Shown: piece after piece, positions 8,988-17,009 of the stretch | How the letters are laid out: each line of letters opens with the position of its first letter | How positions within the stretch are numbered: the first letter of the stretch is position 1 | From: CAVTWH01 sp963850915 | GTDB lineage: Bacteria > Actinomycetota > Actinomycetes > Mycobacteriales > Micromonosporaceae | Assembly (NCBI GenBank): GCA_963850915.1 | Contig: CAWKND010000006.1 | Span: 434,001-498,000 of the forward strand | Direction: 5' to 3' | DNA length: 64,000 nucleotides | The notes under the pieces: generated by a model | What the model was told of the DNA's origin: nothing | The model's input: only the letters and a program-made list of their open reading frames with translations | Databases searched by the model: none | Made by a program: the position numbers and the translations under genes

Positions 8988-10238
8988 ATGACCCGCTCCG
9001 CGTACCCGCCCCGGCAGCCCCGACGCCGCCGGCCCGGTGGTCGTACCCTCGTGCTGCTCGGTGCCGTCGCGCTGGCACTGGGCGCGTCGGTTCTCGTGAT
9101 CGCCGGGTACCGGCTGCACACCCAGCACCAGACCGCCACCGTGGGTACCGGAGCCACCACGCCTTCGGCCAGCGGCTCCCCGTCGCCCAGTGCCTCCGCC
9201 GACTGCGCCACCGCCACCCTCGCCAAACTCGACGTGCCGCACCAGGTCGGGCAGCTGCTGATGATCGGTACGCCGATCGCCGATCCGGCCGCCCTGGCCG
9301 GCGCAGTGGCCCAGTACCACCTGGGTGGGGTGTTCCTCGCCGGGCGTAGCAAGGCATCTTCGGCCACCCTGCTCGCCGCGGTACAGAAGCTGCGCCAGGC
9401 GGCGGCCACCGATCCGGGGGTACCCCTGCAGATCGCCCTCGACCAGGAGGGCGGTGAGGTGCAGACGCTGTCCGGGCCGGACTTCCCGACCATCCCGACC
9501 GCGCTGGTGCAGGGCACCTGGAGCAGCCAGCAGCTGCACGACCGTACCGTCGACGCGGCCAAGCGGCTGGCGGCGGCCGGCATCACCATGGACCTGGCAC
9601 CGGTGGCGGACACCGTGCCCGCCGGTACCGCCGGCTCGAACCCGCCGATCGGCCAGCTCGACCGGCAGTTCGGCAGCGATCCCGTGGCCGTGGCGGCCGA
9701 CATCGCGACCGTGGTCGCCGCGGCGCAGAGCGCCGGCGTGGTCACCACGCTCAAGCACTTTCCGGGGCTGGGTCGGGTGCGCTCGAACACCGACACCTCC
9801 ACGGCCGCCGTCGACAACACGACCACCGCGCAGGACCCGTACCTCAAGCCGTTCAGCGCCGGTATCCAGGCGGGTACCGGCGCGGTCATGGTCTCCTCGG
9901 CCAAGTACCCCAAGCTGGACAGCCAGAACATCGCCGCGTTCTCCAGCCCGATCATCACCGGCCTGCTGCGCCAGCAGCTCGGCTTCACCGGCGTGGTGAT
10001 CTCCGACGACCTCGGCGCGGCGGTCGCGGTAAAGGCGGTCGCGATCGGCGACCGGGCGGTCCGGTTCGTCACCGCCGGCGGCGACGTGGTGCTGACTGTC
10101 CGGCCGAGCGACGCCGGCCCGATGTCCAGCGCGCTGATCGCGGCGGCACAGGAAGACCCGGCATTCGCCGCCCGGGTACGCGACGCGGCCGGCCACGTGA
10201 TCGCCGGCAAGGTACGCGCCGGCCTGCTGCACTGCTGA
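8988..10238 (+). CDS. Membrane-anchored glycoside hydrolase family 3 (beta-N-acetylglucosaminidase-like)
   Basis: A 416-residue protein: basic N-terminus, one membrane span at about residues 20-40 (LVLLGAVALALGASVLVIAG), a Ser/Thr/Pro linker, then a single GH3 TIM-barrel domain. Family marks are ALDQEGGEVQTL, LKHFPGLGR (KHFPG motif) and VVISDDLGAAV with the nucleophile Asp. This single-domain layout is that of NagZ-like enzymes that remove GlcNAc from peptidoglycan or chitin fragments, acting outside the membrane. ATG at 8988 follows an AGAGGGG ribosome site, so an upstream in-frame ATG at 8901 is rejected. A 17-base repeat spans the stop. Confidence 0.85.
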   Translation: MTRSAYPPRQPRRRRPGGRTLVLLGAVALALGASVLVIAGYRLHTQHQTATVGTGATTPSASGSPSPSASADCATATLAKLDVPHQVGQLLMIGTPIADPAALAGAVAQYHLGGVFLAGRSKASSATLLAAVQKLRQAAATDPGVPLQIALDQEGGEVQTLSGPDFPTIPTALVQGTWSSQQLHDRTVDAAKRLAAAGITMDLAPVADTVPAGTAGSNPPIGQLDRQFGSDPVAVAADIATVVAAAQSAGVVTTLKHFPGLGRVRSNTDTSTAAVDNTTTAQDPYLKPFSAGIQAGTGAVMVSSAKYPKLDSQNIAAFSSPIITGLLRQQLGFTGVVISDDLGAAVAVKAVAIGDRAVRFVTAGGDVVLTVRPSDAGPMSSALIAAAQEDPAFAARVRDAAGHVIAGKVRAGLLHC

Positions 10239-10255
10239 GCCTGCTGCACTGGTAA
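10222..10255 (+). repeat. 17-base tandem duplication across the GH3 stop codon
   Basis: Two adjacent units, GCCTGCTGCACTGCTGA (10222-10238) and GCCTGCTGCACTGGTAA (10239-10255), differ in three bases. Unit 1 ends with the GH3 stop TGA; unit 2 ends with TAA in another frame because 17 is not a multiple of three. Confidence 0.8.
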
Positions 10256-10298
10256 CGCCGCGCCGGGTATCGTCGCAGAGGAGACCGGGGAGGCGCTC

Positions 10299-10664
10299 GT
10301 GGTACGGGAAGACGGCGGTCGGCGCGGCTCGGGTGAGCTGGAGTCGGCCCTCCTGCAGGCGCTCTGGCGTGCCGGGAAACCGTTGTCGCCCAGCGCGCTG
10401 CACGCCGCTGTCGGGCCGGAGCTGGCCTACAACACCATCCACACGGTATTGACCAGGATGTGCGACAAGGGGATTCTGCGCCGTAGCCGGCTCGGTGCGC
10501 ACCGGGCGTACGAGCCGGTACAGCAGCCGGCGGAGTACGGTGCGGAGCGGCTGCACGCGGTACTGGAGAGCGCCGACGACCGGGTGGCGCTGCTGCGCCG
10601 GTTTGTCGACAAGCTCACCCCGCAGGACGAGGCCGCGCTGCGCGCCCTCCTCGACGAGGAGTAG
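10299..10664 (+). CDS. BlaI/MecI/CopY-family transcriptional regulator
   Basis: A 121-residue winged-helix repressor (PF03965). The DNA-binding unit is at residues 12-70, with the recognition region AYNTIHTVLTRMCDKGILRRSR; the C-terminal helices form the dimer. BlaI-type repressors usually pair with a BlaR1/M56 sensor protease, but none is adjacent, so this is an orphan copy. GTG at 10299 follows GGAGACCGGGGAGG. The next gene is a hydrolase 104 bases downstream on the same strand, a possible target. Confidence 0.85.
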   Translation: MVREDGGRRGSGELESALLQALWRAGKPLSPSALHAAVGPELAYNTIHTVLTRMCDKGILRRSRLGAHRAYEPVQQPAEYGAERLHAVLESADDRVALLRRFVDKLTPQDEAALRALLDEE

Positions 10665-10768
10665 CGGAACAAAGAACAGCGGACCGGGCGCAGTCGGGTT
10701 ACCGAAGCGCGGGCCTGTCGGGCGAGACATGATGGTGGTACCGAACATCTCTCAGATGGGCTCACACC

Positions 10769-11569
10769 ATGAGCGATACCGCTACTCCGGTCCTGTTCAT
10801 CCCTGGCCTGTGGCTGCACCAGACGTCCTGGCAGCCCTGGGAGGCGGTCTTCGCCGACCACGGTTATCAGCCGATCGCGCCCGGCTGGCCGGGCGTGGCC
10901 GACACCGTCGAGCAGGCCCGAGCCAACCCTGACCCGATCGCCGACCAGGGCATCGACGAGGTCACCCAGCACTACGCGAAGATCATCGAGAGCCTGCCCC
11001 GCCAGCCGATCATCGTCGGCCACTCGTTCGGCGGCATGATCGCCGAGAAGCTGCTCGGCATGGATTACGGCATCGCCGCGATCGCCATCGACGCCGCGCA
11101 GATCAAGGGGGTACTGCCGCTGCCGCTGTCGGCGCTGCGGGCAACCCTGCCGGTCTTCAAGAACCCGGCCAACATCCACCACGCGGTGTCCTTGACCGCC
11201 AGTGAGTTCCGGTTCAGCTTCGGCAATGCGGTCAGCGCGGAGGAGTCCGACGCGCTGTTCGAGAAGTGGACAATCCCGGCTCCTGGGCGGCCATTGTTCC
11301 AGGCCGCGGCCGCGAACTTCTCCCTGCACTCGCCGGCGAAGGTGAACACGGACAACGCCAGCCGCGGCCCGTTGCTGCTGGTCACCGGCGGGAAGGACCA
11401 CACGGTACCCGAGGTGATCACCCGGGCGACGCTTAAGCAGTACAGCGACTCGATCGCCGAGACCGACCTGATCCAGTTCCCGGATCGCGGCCACTCGCTC
11501 ACCATCGACAGCGGCTGGCGCCGGGTGGCCGACACCTGCCTCGCCTGGCTCTCCGAGCACGGGATGTAA
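10769..11569 (+). CDS. Alpha/beta hydrolase
   Basis: A 266-residue cytosolic alpha/beta-fold hydrolase. The nucleophile elbow is GHSFGG (Ser near residue 92), the acid is in VTGGKDHTVP, and the catalytic His in FPDRGHSLT near residue 245. The oxyanion loop is FIPGLWLHQTSW. The substrate is unknown; relatives are esterases and lipases. ATG at 10769 is the natural start. It stands alone between the BlaI-like repressor and an efflux pump, all on the plus strand. Confidence 0.85.
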   Translation: MSDTATPVLFIPGLWLHQTSWQPWEAVFADHGYQPIAPGWPGVADTVEQARANPDPIADQGIDEVTQHYAKIIESLPRQPIIVGHSFGGMIAEKLLGMDYGIAAIAIDAAQIKGVLPLPLSALRATLPVFKNPANIHHAVSLTASEFRFSFGNAVSAEESDALFEKWTIPAPGRPLFQAAAANFSLHSPAKVNTDNASRGPLLLVTGGKDHTVPEVITRATLKQYSDSIAETDLIQFPDRGHSLTIDSGWRRVADTCLAWLSEHGM

Positions 11570-11647
11570 CCCAAACCGATTCAGCTGTACCGGCCGGCGC
11601 CCAGCCGTGGCTCCGGCCGGGCCGGCGGGCGGCGGTAGGCTCGCGGC

Positions 11648-13144
11648 GTGACGAGTGAGCCGGAGCCGGGTGCGGCGGTAGGGCTCTCCTATGCCAGCGC
11701 GGCCGGCCGGTGGGTACTGACCGCCACGATTCTGGGCTCGGCCATCGCCTCCATCGACTCCACCGTCGTCGGCATCGCACTGCCCGCGATCGGTCGGGAC
11801 TTCCACGTCGGCCTGGCCACCCTGCAGTGGGTGGTGACCGCGTACTCGCTGACCCTGACCGGGCTGCTGCTGGTGGCCGGGGCGCTGGGCGACAAGTACG
11901 GTCGCCGTCGGGTGTTCGTGACCGGCGTGATCTGGTTCGCCGCCGCGTCCGCGATCTGCGGGGTGGCGCCCAACGCCGGTACCCTGATTGCCGCCCGTGC
12001 CTTGCAGGGCGTCGGCGCGGCCCTGCTCACCCCGGGCAGCCTGGCCATCCTGCAGGCCTCCTTCCGGCGCAGCGACCGGGGCGCGGCGATCGGCGCGTGG
12101 TCGGGCATCAGCGGCGTGGCCGGCGCCGTCGGTCCGTTCGTCGGCGGCTGGCTGGTACAGACGCTGTCCTGGCGGTTGATCTTCGGGATCAACCTGCCGA
12201 TCGCGGCCGGCGTGGTCGCGATGAGCCTGCGGCACGTGCCCGAATCCAAGAACCCGGACGCGACCGGCCCGATCGACATGGTCGGCGGCGGCCTGGTGAC
12301 GCTCGGCCTGATCGGTCTGGTGTACGGGCTGATCGAGGGCCCGTCGCTGGGCTTCGCGTCGCCGCGGGTACTCGCCGCGCTGTGCCTCGGAGTGGCGCTG
12401 CTGGTGGGTTTCCTGCTCTGGGAGTGGCGTACGCCGCACCCGATGCTGCCACTGAACCTGTTCCGCTCCAAGCAGTTCAGCGCCGCCAACGCGGTGACCT
12501 TCGCGGTCTACGCGGCGCTGGGTGGCGTGCTGTTCCTGCTGCCGATCCAGCTGCAGCAGGCCTCCGGGTACACCGCGCTGGAGGCGGGGCTGTCGCTGCT
12601 TCCGGTGACCGCGATCATGCTGCTGCTCTCCGCGCGCTCCGGGGCACTGGCTGGGCGGATCGGTCCCCGGCTGCAGATGAGCGTCGGCCCGATCCTGGTG
12701 GCCGGCGGGATGGTGCTGTTCACCCGGGTGGGGGAGGACGGCACGTACCTGACCCGGGTACTCCCGGCCGTCCTGGTACTCGGCCTCGGCCTGGCCACCA
12801 CGGTGGCGCCGCTGACCACCACGGTGCTGGCGGCGCTGCCGTCCCGGCATTCGGGCATCGCGTCGGCGGTGAACAACGACGTGGCCCGCGCGGCCGGACT
12901 GATCGCGGTGGCGGTACTGCCCGCGGCAGCCGGCATCACCGGAGCGGCGTACCTGCACCCCGAGCAGTTCTCCGCCGGCTTCCACAACGCGGCGATGATC
13001 TGTGCCGCCCTGTGCGTACTCGGCGGGGTACTGGCCGCCTTCACCATCCGCAACCCGGTACGCCCGGCGGAGCACAGCCGCCCCATCGCACACTGCGGAG
13101 TGGCCGGGCCGCCGCCACACGCCACCGTCCCGGCCCAGCGCTGA
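11648..13144 (+). CDS. MFS drug-efflux transporter, DHA2 (14-span) family
   Basis: A 498-residue membrane protein with about 14 hydrophobic spans. DHA2 marks are span 1 IDSTVVGIALPAIGRDF, motif A GALGDKYGRRRVF, and motif C-like ISGVAGAVGPFVGGWL. These proteins export drugs or toxic metabolites by proton antiport in the inner membrane. GTG at 11648 fits the N-terminal length. It converges with the ThuA gene across 15 bases. No regulator is adjacent. Confidence 0.85.
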   Translation: MTSEPEPGAAVGLSYASAAGRWVLTATILGSAIASIDSTVVGIALPAIGRDFHVGLATLQWVVTAYSLTLTGLLLVAGALGDKYGRRRVFVTGVIWFAAASAICGVAPNAGTLIAARALQGVGAALLTPGSLAILQASFRRSDRGAAIGAWSGISGVAGAVGPFVGGWLVQTLSWRLIFGINLPIAAGVVAMSLRHVPESKNPDATGPIDMVGGGLVTLGLIGLVYGLIEGPSLGFASPRVLAALCLGVALLVGFLLWEWRTPHPMLPLNLFRSKQFSAANAVTFAVYAALGGVLFLLPIQLQQASGYTALEAGLSLLPVTAIMLLLSARSGALAGRIGPRLQMSVGPILVAGGMVLFTRVGEDGTYLTRVLPAVLVLGLGLATTVAPLTTTVLAALPSRHSGIASAVNNDVARAAGLIAVAVLPAAAGITGAAYLHPEQFSAGFHNAAMICAALCVLGGVLAAFTIRNPVRPAEHSRPIAHCGVAGPPPHATVPAQR

Positions 13145-13159
13145 CGAAGGGCCTCCCGA

Positions 13160-13801
13160 TCAGCGGGCCGCCCAGAGCAGGCCGCGCTCGACGATGGTGC
13201 GGGTCTGCGGGACGGCGAGGTCAGCGGGGGAGTGGCCGAGGGTACACACGAAGACCCGGCCGGAGCCGAAGCGCCGCAACCAGACCACCGGCATCACCGC
13301 CCCGGCGGTCTCCGGCGCCCCGTGCCCGCCGGTGAAGGTCGTCGTCGCCAGCACGGTCAGCGTCGGATCCACATGGCAGAAGTACTGCTCAGTGTGGACC
13401 GCGTAGTCGGCAACACCATCCACAATGGAGTGTTGTCCAGCAATGGAGACCTCGTAGTCGACATGGTCGCCGGGGTGGCAGAGGAAACGGCCACCGACCA
13501 TGAACTGGTACCCGCGCGCGGCGTCACAGGTGGCCAGCACACCGCCGTGCCAGCCGGCGAAGCCGGTACCGGCGCGTACCGCCGCCAGCAGCCCGTCCTC
13601 CTGGGCGCCGGTCAACTCGCCGCCGGTCCAGCACTGCACGACCAGGTCCAGCCCGGTCATCGCCGCCGGATCGCTGTAGACGTCGAGGCTCTCCGCCACG
13701 GCCACCTGGAAACCGTTGTCCCGCAAGAAGCCGGTGAACAGCTCGGTACATTCGACCGGCTGGTGTCCGACCCAGCCACCCCGAACGATCAACGCGCGCA
13801 C
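13160..13801 (-). CDS. ThuA-domain protein
   Basis: A 213-residue ThuA-like protein (PF06283), a class I glutamine-amidotransferase-like fold linked to trehalose and sugar use. Recognisable parts are RGGWVGHQPVE at the N-terminus, the AGTGFAGWHGG turn, and FLCHPGDHVDYEV. Its reaction is not established for the family. It is a single gene converging with the MFS gene and 25 bases downstream of a small membrane-protein gene on the same strand. Confidence 0.8.
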   Translation of the reverse strand: MRALIVRGGWVGHQPVECTELFTGFLRDNGFQVAVAESLDVYSDPAAMTGLDLVVQCWTGGELTGAQEDGLLAAVRAGTGFAGWHGGVLATCDAARGYQFMVGGRFLCHPGDHVDYEVSIAGQHSIVDGVADYAVHTEQYFCHVDPTLTVLATTTFTGGHGAPETAGAVMPVVWLRRFGSGRVFVCTLGHSPADLAVPQTRTIVERGLLWAAR

Positions 13802-13826
13802 CGGCCAAGCCTACGTGCCGGCCCGG

Positions 13827-14411
13827 TCATTCGGCGCTGGCCGGGCGCCTTCCCTGCGCACCGAAGATCTCCTCGTCACCCCGCCTGCGAGCCAGCTGGA
13901 CGATGCCGAGGATAGTCAGGATCAACATGAGCCCGGCACCGATGTAGGCGGCGATCGCCGCGTACAGGGCGATGGTGGCGATCTGGTCGAAGGCGTACGC
14001 GTTGAGCAGCAGGCCGCGCAGCGTCTCGCCCTGGAACAGGGTCTGCGCCTGGGCCTTCAGCGTGGCGTTGCTCGGGTCGGCCTGCGCGGCCGTGCTGACC
14101 TGGGCGTACGTCTGGCCGCCGGCGACCTCCTTCAGGTGTACCGCGATGAAGTGGTCGGCGTACGCCTTGGCCTGCGCGCCGGTGAGCAGCTGCTGGCCGG
14201 CGTATTGGTTGAGGTAGGGGCCGATCTGCGGGTCGGCGAGCGCGGGGCTGCCGGCGGGCGGGAAGAACACCTGCTGGGCCGCGAGCTCGTCGCGAATCTG
14301 GTTGTGGGCGAAGGTGTGCCCCCAGGTGAGCAGGATGGCGGCCGCGAGCAGGGTGAGCGTGAGTACGGCACCGACGCCGGTGAGGATCAGATCGAAGGTA
14401 CGGCGGCGCAT
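13827..14411 (-). CDS. Membrane protein of unknown function with two spans
   Basis: A 194-residue protein with one span near the N-terminus (residues 7-27), a soluble loop of about 110 residues rich in Ala and Gln, a second span near 145-170, and a short basic tail. The loop would face outside if the basic N-terminus is cytosolic. ATG at 14411 is chosen because GAGGAGG lies just upstream; an upstream in-frame ATG at 14453 lacks this. I do not recognise a named family. Possible cotranscription with ThuA. Confidence 0.7.
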   Translation of the reverse strand: MRRRTFDLILTGVGAVLTLTLLAAAILLTWGHTFAHNQIRDELAAQQVFFPPAGSPALADPQIGPYLNQYAGQQLLTGAQAKAYADHFIAVHLKEVAGGQTYAQVSTAAQADPSNATLKAQAQTLFQGETLRGLLLNAYAFDQIATIALYAAIAAYIGAGLMLILTILGIVQLARRRGDEEIFGAQGRRPASAE

Positions 14412-14584
14412 GGGCGGTCCTCCTCGTTGTGCCCAGGACCTTGGCTCGGGCACGGGTGCGGTAACAAACGCTAACGGCCAGTATTAGCTATTTGCCCCGA
14501 TTAGGGAGGTGATTCCGGCGGAGTGGCGTCGCCGGCCCGGATATCTGGTGGGTGGCGCGAGCGCGGAATCGTATATTGACCGGC

Positions 14585-15328
14585 ATGATCCGTTGGTGCT
14601 ACGCCTTCGTCGACCGCCCGCGCGAGTCGTATGAGGCCGCCCGCGCGTTCTGGGCCGCGGCGACCGGCAGTACCGTCTCCGCGCCGCGCGGGGCACACGG
14701 GGAGTTCGCCACGCTGCTGCCGCCCGCGGGGGACGCTTACCTGAAGACCCAGGCCGTGGGTACGGCGGGTGGGAGTCACCTGGATTTCGCTACGGCGGAC
14801 GTGGCCGGGCTGGTCGCGCGAGCGGTCGACCGCGGCGCCCAGGTGACCGCCGAGCCCGGGGGGTACGCCGTGCTGCGCTCCCCGGGCGGCGCGGTGTTCT
14901 GCGCCGTACCGTGGCACGGCGAGGTCACCCGACCCGCGGTCGTCACCGCGCCGGACGGCAGCCGTAGCCGGCTCGACCAGGTGACCGTCGACGTCGCGCC
15001 GGCGCTCTTCGAGGCTGAGGTGGCCTTCTGGGCCGGCCTCACCGGCTGGGCCTCGTACCCCAGTGACGTGCCCGAGTTCCAGCTGGTCAAGCCGGGGCCG
15101 GAGCAGCCGCTGCGGATCCTGGTGCAGCGTCTGGCCGCCGACCGGCCCACCGGCATGCACCCCGACCTTGCCTGCGCCGACAACCGGGCGACCCGGGCGG
15201 TACACGAGGCGCTCGGCGCCACCGTCGTCGGCGAGCGTCTGGACTGGATCGTCATGCGGGACCCGGCTGGCGGCCTGTACTGCCTGACCAGCCGGGATCC
15301 CGAGACGGGTGTCGGCTCCGCGAACTGA
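14585..15328 (+). CDS. Two-domain VOC family protein
   Basis: A 247-residue protein made of two VOC/glyoxalase-like halves: the first begins IRWCYAFVDRPRESYEAARAFW, the second about residue 120 with RLDQVTVDVAPALFEAEVAFWAGL. Similar actinobacterial proteins are annotated as glyoxalases; no activity can be assigned. ATG at 14585 is preferred over an upstream in-frame ATG at 14552. It converges with the first chitinase gene with only 6 bases between stops. Confidence 0.75.
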   Translation: MIRWCYAFVDRPRESYEAARAFWAAATGSTVSAPRGAHGEFATLLPPAGDAYLKTQAVGTAGGSHLDFATADVAGLVARAVDRGAQVTAEPGGYAVLRSPGGAVFCAVPWHGEVTRPAVVTAPDGSRSRLDQVTVDVAPALFEAEVAFWAGLTGWASYPSDVPEFQLVKPGPEQPLRILVQRLAADRPTGMHPDLACADNRATRAVHEALGATVVGERLDWIVMRDPAGGLYCLTSRDPETGVGSAN

Positions 15329-15334
15329 GGGGGA

Positions 15335-16888
15335 TCAGCCCGCGTACCCGGCCACGATCTTCGCGAAGTCGTACGGGTTCTGGCTCACGCTGCTGCAGGT
15401 ACCGTCGGCCCACGCGTGCGGTACCGACGGGTCGCACGCCCGGTCCCGGTTGAGTGCCCAGAACGACAGCCAGCCGAAGTGCTTGGCTCGGGCGTAGGCC
15501 AGCAGGGTGCTGAACGTGGCCTGGGTGAACAGCTCCGAGGGCTGGTCGGTGTGTCCGTTCATCAGCTGGAGTCCGAGGTGGGCGTACGCGGTCGCGTCGT
15601 CGTACCCGTACAGCGTCCTCAACTGGTTCTTCGCCGCGTCGGCCACCAACTGCACGCTGGTGGCCATGTCGGAGGCGTTGGTCAGCCCGTAGTCGAAGGC
15701 CATGATGTTGATCAGGTCGAAGCTGGCGCCGGCCGCCTGGGCCGCCTGGATCTCCGACCTGCCGGTGTCCGGGAAGCCGATCGAGGTCATCGGGACGGTC
15801 AGCGTCACGTGCAGCTGGCGGCCGGCGCTACGGGCGTTGTCCTGCAACAGTTTGATCGCACCGAAGCGTACCGCCGTGTTGGCGTTCAGGTCGTCGCCCT
15901 CGTAGTCGAGGTCGATCCGGGTAAGGCTGTACTTGTTGATGACCGCCTGGTACGCCGCCGCCAGGCCACTCGCGCCACCGCACGAGGCACCCAGCTCCGC
16001 GCCGTTGTAGCCGCCGAACGACACGGCCACGTCGCCGCCGCCCGCCCGTACCGCGTTGACCACGCCGGTCACCGTACTGTCCCCGGCAACCGTGTGCGCC
16101 GCGTCGCCGCCCCAGGCCGGGGTACAGCCACCGGAGTCGAGTACGAAGGCCAGGTTGTAGTTCTTCGCACCGGAGGCGCTGATTGCCGCGCTGATGTTCT
16201 GTGGCGAGTTGTCCAGCGGCATGAAGTAGATCGGGTTGCGGAACGGCCCGCCGGTCGGTGGCGTGACACTGGTGGAGGGGCTGGGACTGGCGCTGTGCGA
16301 CGGCGAAGCGCTCGCGCTGCGCGATGGCGACGGGCTCACGCTGCGCGAGGGGGAGGCCGACGGCGAGGCGGAGTGCGAAGCGGACGGGCTGGGGGAGGCG
16401 CCGCCCGGTCCGGCGAGTGCGAGGTCGTCGGCGTAGAAGCTGCCCTGGCCGTACCAGCCGTGCACGTACACGCTGACGCTCGTGGCACTGCCGCTGCTGA
16501 AGGTGAGGGAGAGCTGGGCGTACCCGCCGCTGGTACCGGGGGTCCAGGTGGAGGCGGTGGCGCCGCCCGAGACACCGAGGTAGACGTAGGCGCCGTTGAC
16601 CCAGCCGGTCAGCGTGTAGCTGGTGTTCGGCAGCACACTCACGCTCTGCGCGCACTGGGCGGTACTGCTGTTGCTCGCCGCTCCGCTGAGCGCATAGGTA
16701 CCCGTGTGCGCGTGGCCGGTACCCACGCTGTCGGTCGGATCGCAGCCCCAGCCGGAGAGCGAACCGGTCTCGAAACCGGGGTTTGCCAACAGGTTCGTGG
16801 CCGCCTGCGCGGGCAGGACGGTGAGGCCGAGCACCGCGAGCGCGGCGGCGACGCCGCCCGCGAGCAGGGCCAGCTGGTGTCTTCTCAT
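15335..16888 (-). CDS. Secreted GH18 chitinase with N-terminal carbohydrate-binding domain
   Basis: A 517-residue exported enzyme: signal peptide to about residue 30 (cleavage after AQA), a jelly-roll carbohydrate-binding module of the CBM4/9-like type (residues 32-160, starting NLLANPGFETGSLSGW), a Ser/Pro linker of about 45 residues, then a GH18 domain. The catalytic signature is IDLDYEG with Glu330; substrate-assisted cleavage of chitin is expected. ATG at 16888 has AAGGAG upstream, so a longer frame to 16948 is rejected. It sits downstream of a second chitinase and two thaumatin-like genes, all minus strand, separated from the next gene by a strong terminator. Confidence 0.9.
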   Translation of the reverse strand: MRRHQLALLAGGVAAALAVLGLTVLPAQAATNLLANPGFETGSLSGWGCDPTDSVGTGHAHTGTYALSGAASNSSTAQCAQSVSVLPNTSYTLTGWVNGAYVYLGVSGGATASTWTPGTSGGYAQLSLTFSSGSATSVSVYVHGWYGQGSFYADDLALAGPGGASPSPSASHSASPSASPSRSVSPSPSRSASASPSHSASPSPSTSVTPPTGGPFRNPIYFMPLDNSPQNISAAISASGAKNYNLAFVLDSGGCTPAWGGDAAHTVAGDSTVTGVVNAVRAGGGDVAVSFGGYNGAELGASCGGASGLAAAYQAVINKYSLTRIDLDYEGDDLNANTAVRFGAIKLLQDNARSAGRQLHVTLTVPMTSIGFPDTGRSEIQAAQAAGASFDLINIMAFDYGLTNASDMATSVQLVADAAKNQLRTLYGYDDATAYAHLGLQLMNGHTDQPSELFTQATFSTLLAYARAKHFGWLSFWALNRDRACDPSVPHAWADGTCSSVSQNPYDFAKIVAGYAG

Positions 16889-16957
16889 GGCGGCTCCTTG
16901 GGCTGCTGCGGCGGGCTGCTGCGGTGACGATTGCCGTGGCTGTTTCAAAGAGAGGGG

Positions 16958-16994
16958 GCCGCCTGCCGCCCGGTGGGAACGGGCGGCAGGCGGC
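16958..16994 (-). terminator. Strong stem-loop terminator after the second chitinase
   Basis: Perfect 15-base arms (GCCGCCTGCCGCCCG at 16958-16972 and its complement at 16980-16994) enclose a 7-base loop, 16 bases past the stop of the chitinase ending at 17010. No T-run follows on the minus strand, as is common in GC-rich actinobacteria. Confidence 0.8.
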
Positions 16995-17009
16995 GACTGC
17001 GAGACGAAA

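Noticed and set aside
10427..13120. An 897-codon open frame on the minus strand across BlaI, hydrolase and pump genes
   Set aside because: It is antisense to three clear genes, has Arg/Gly-rich repetitive composition and no domain; long antisense frames are usual in GC-rich DNA.
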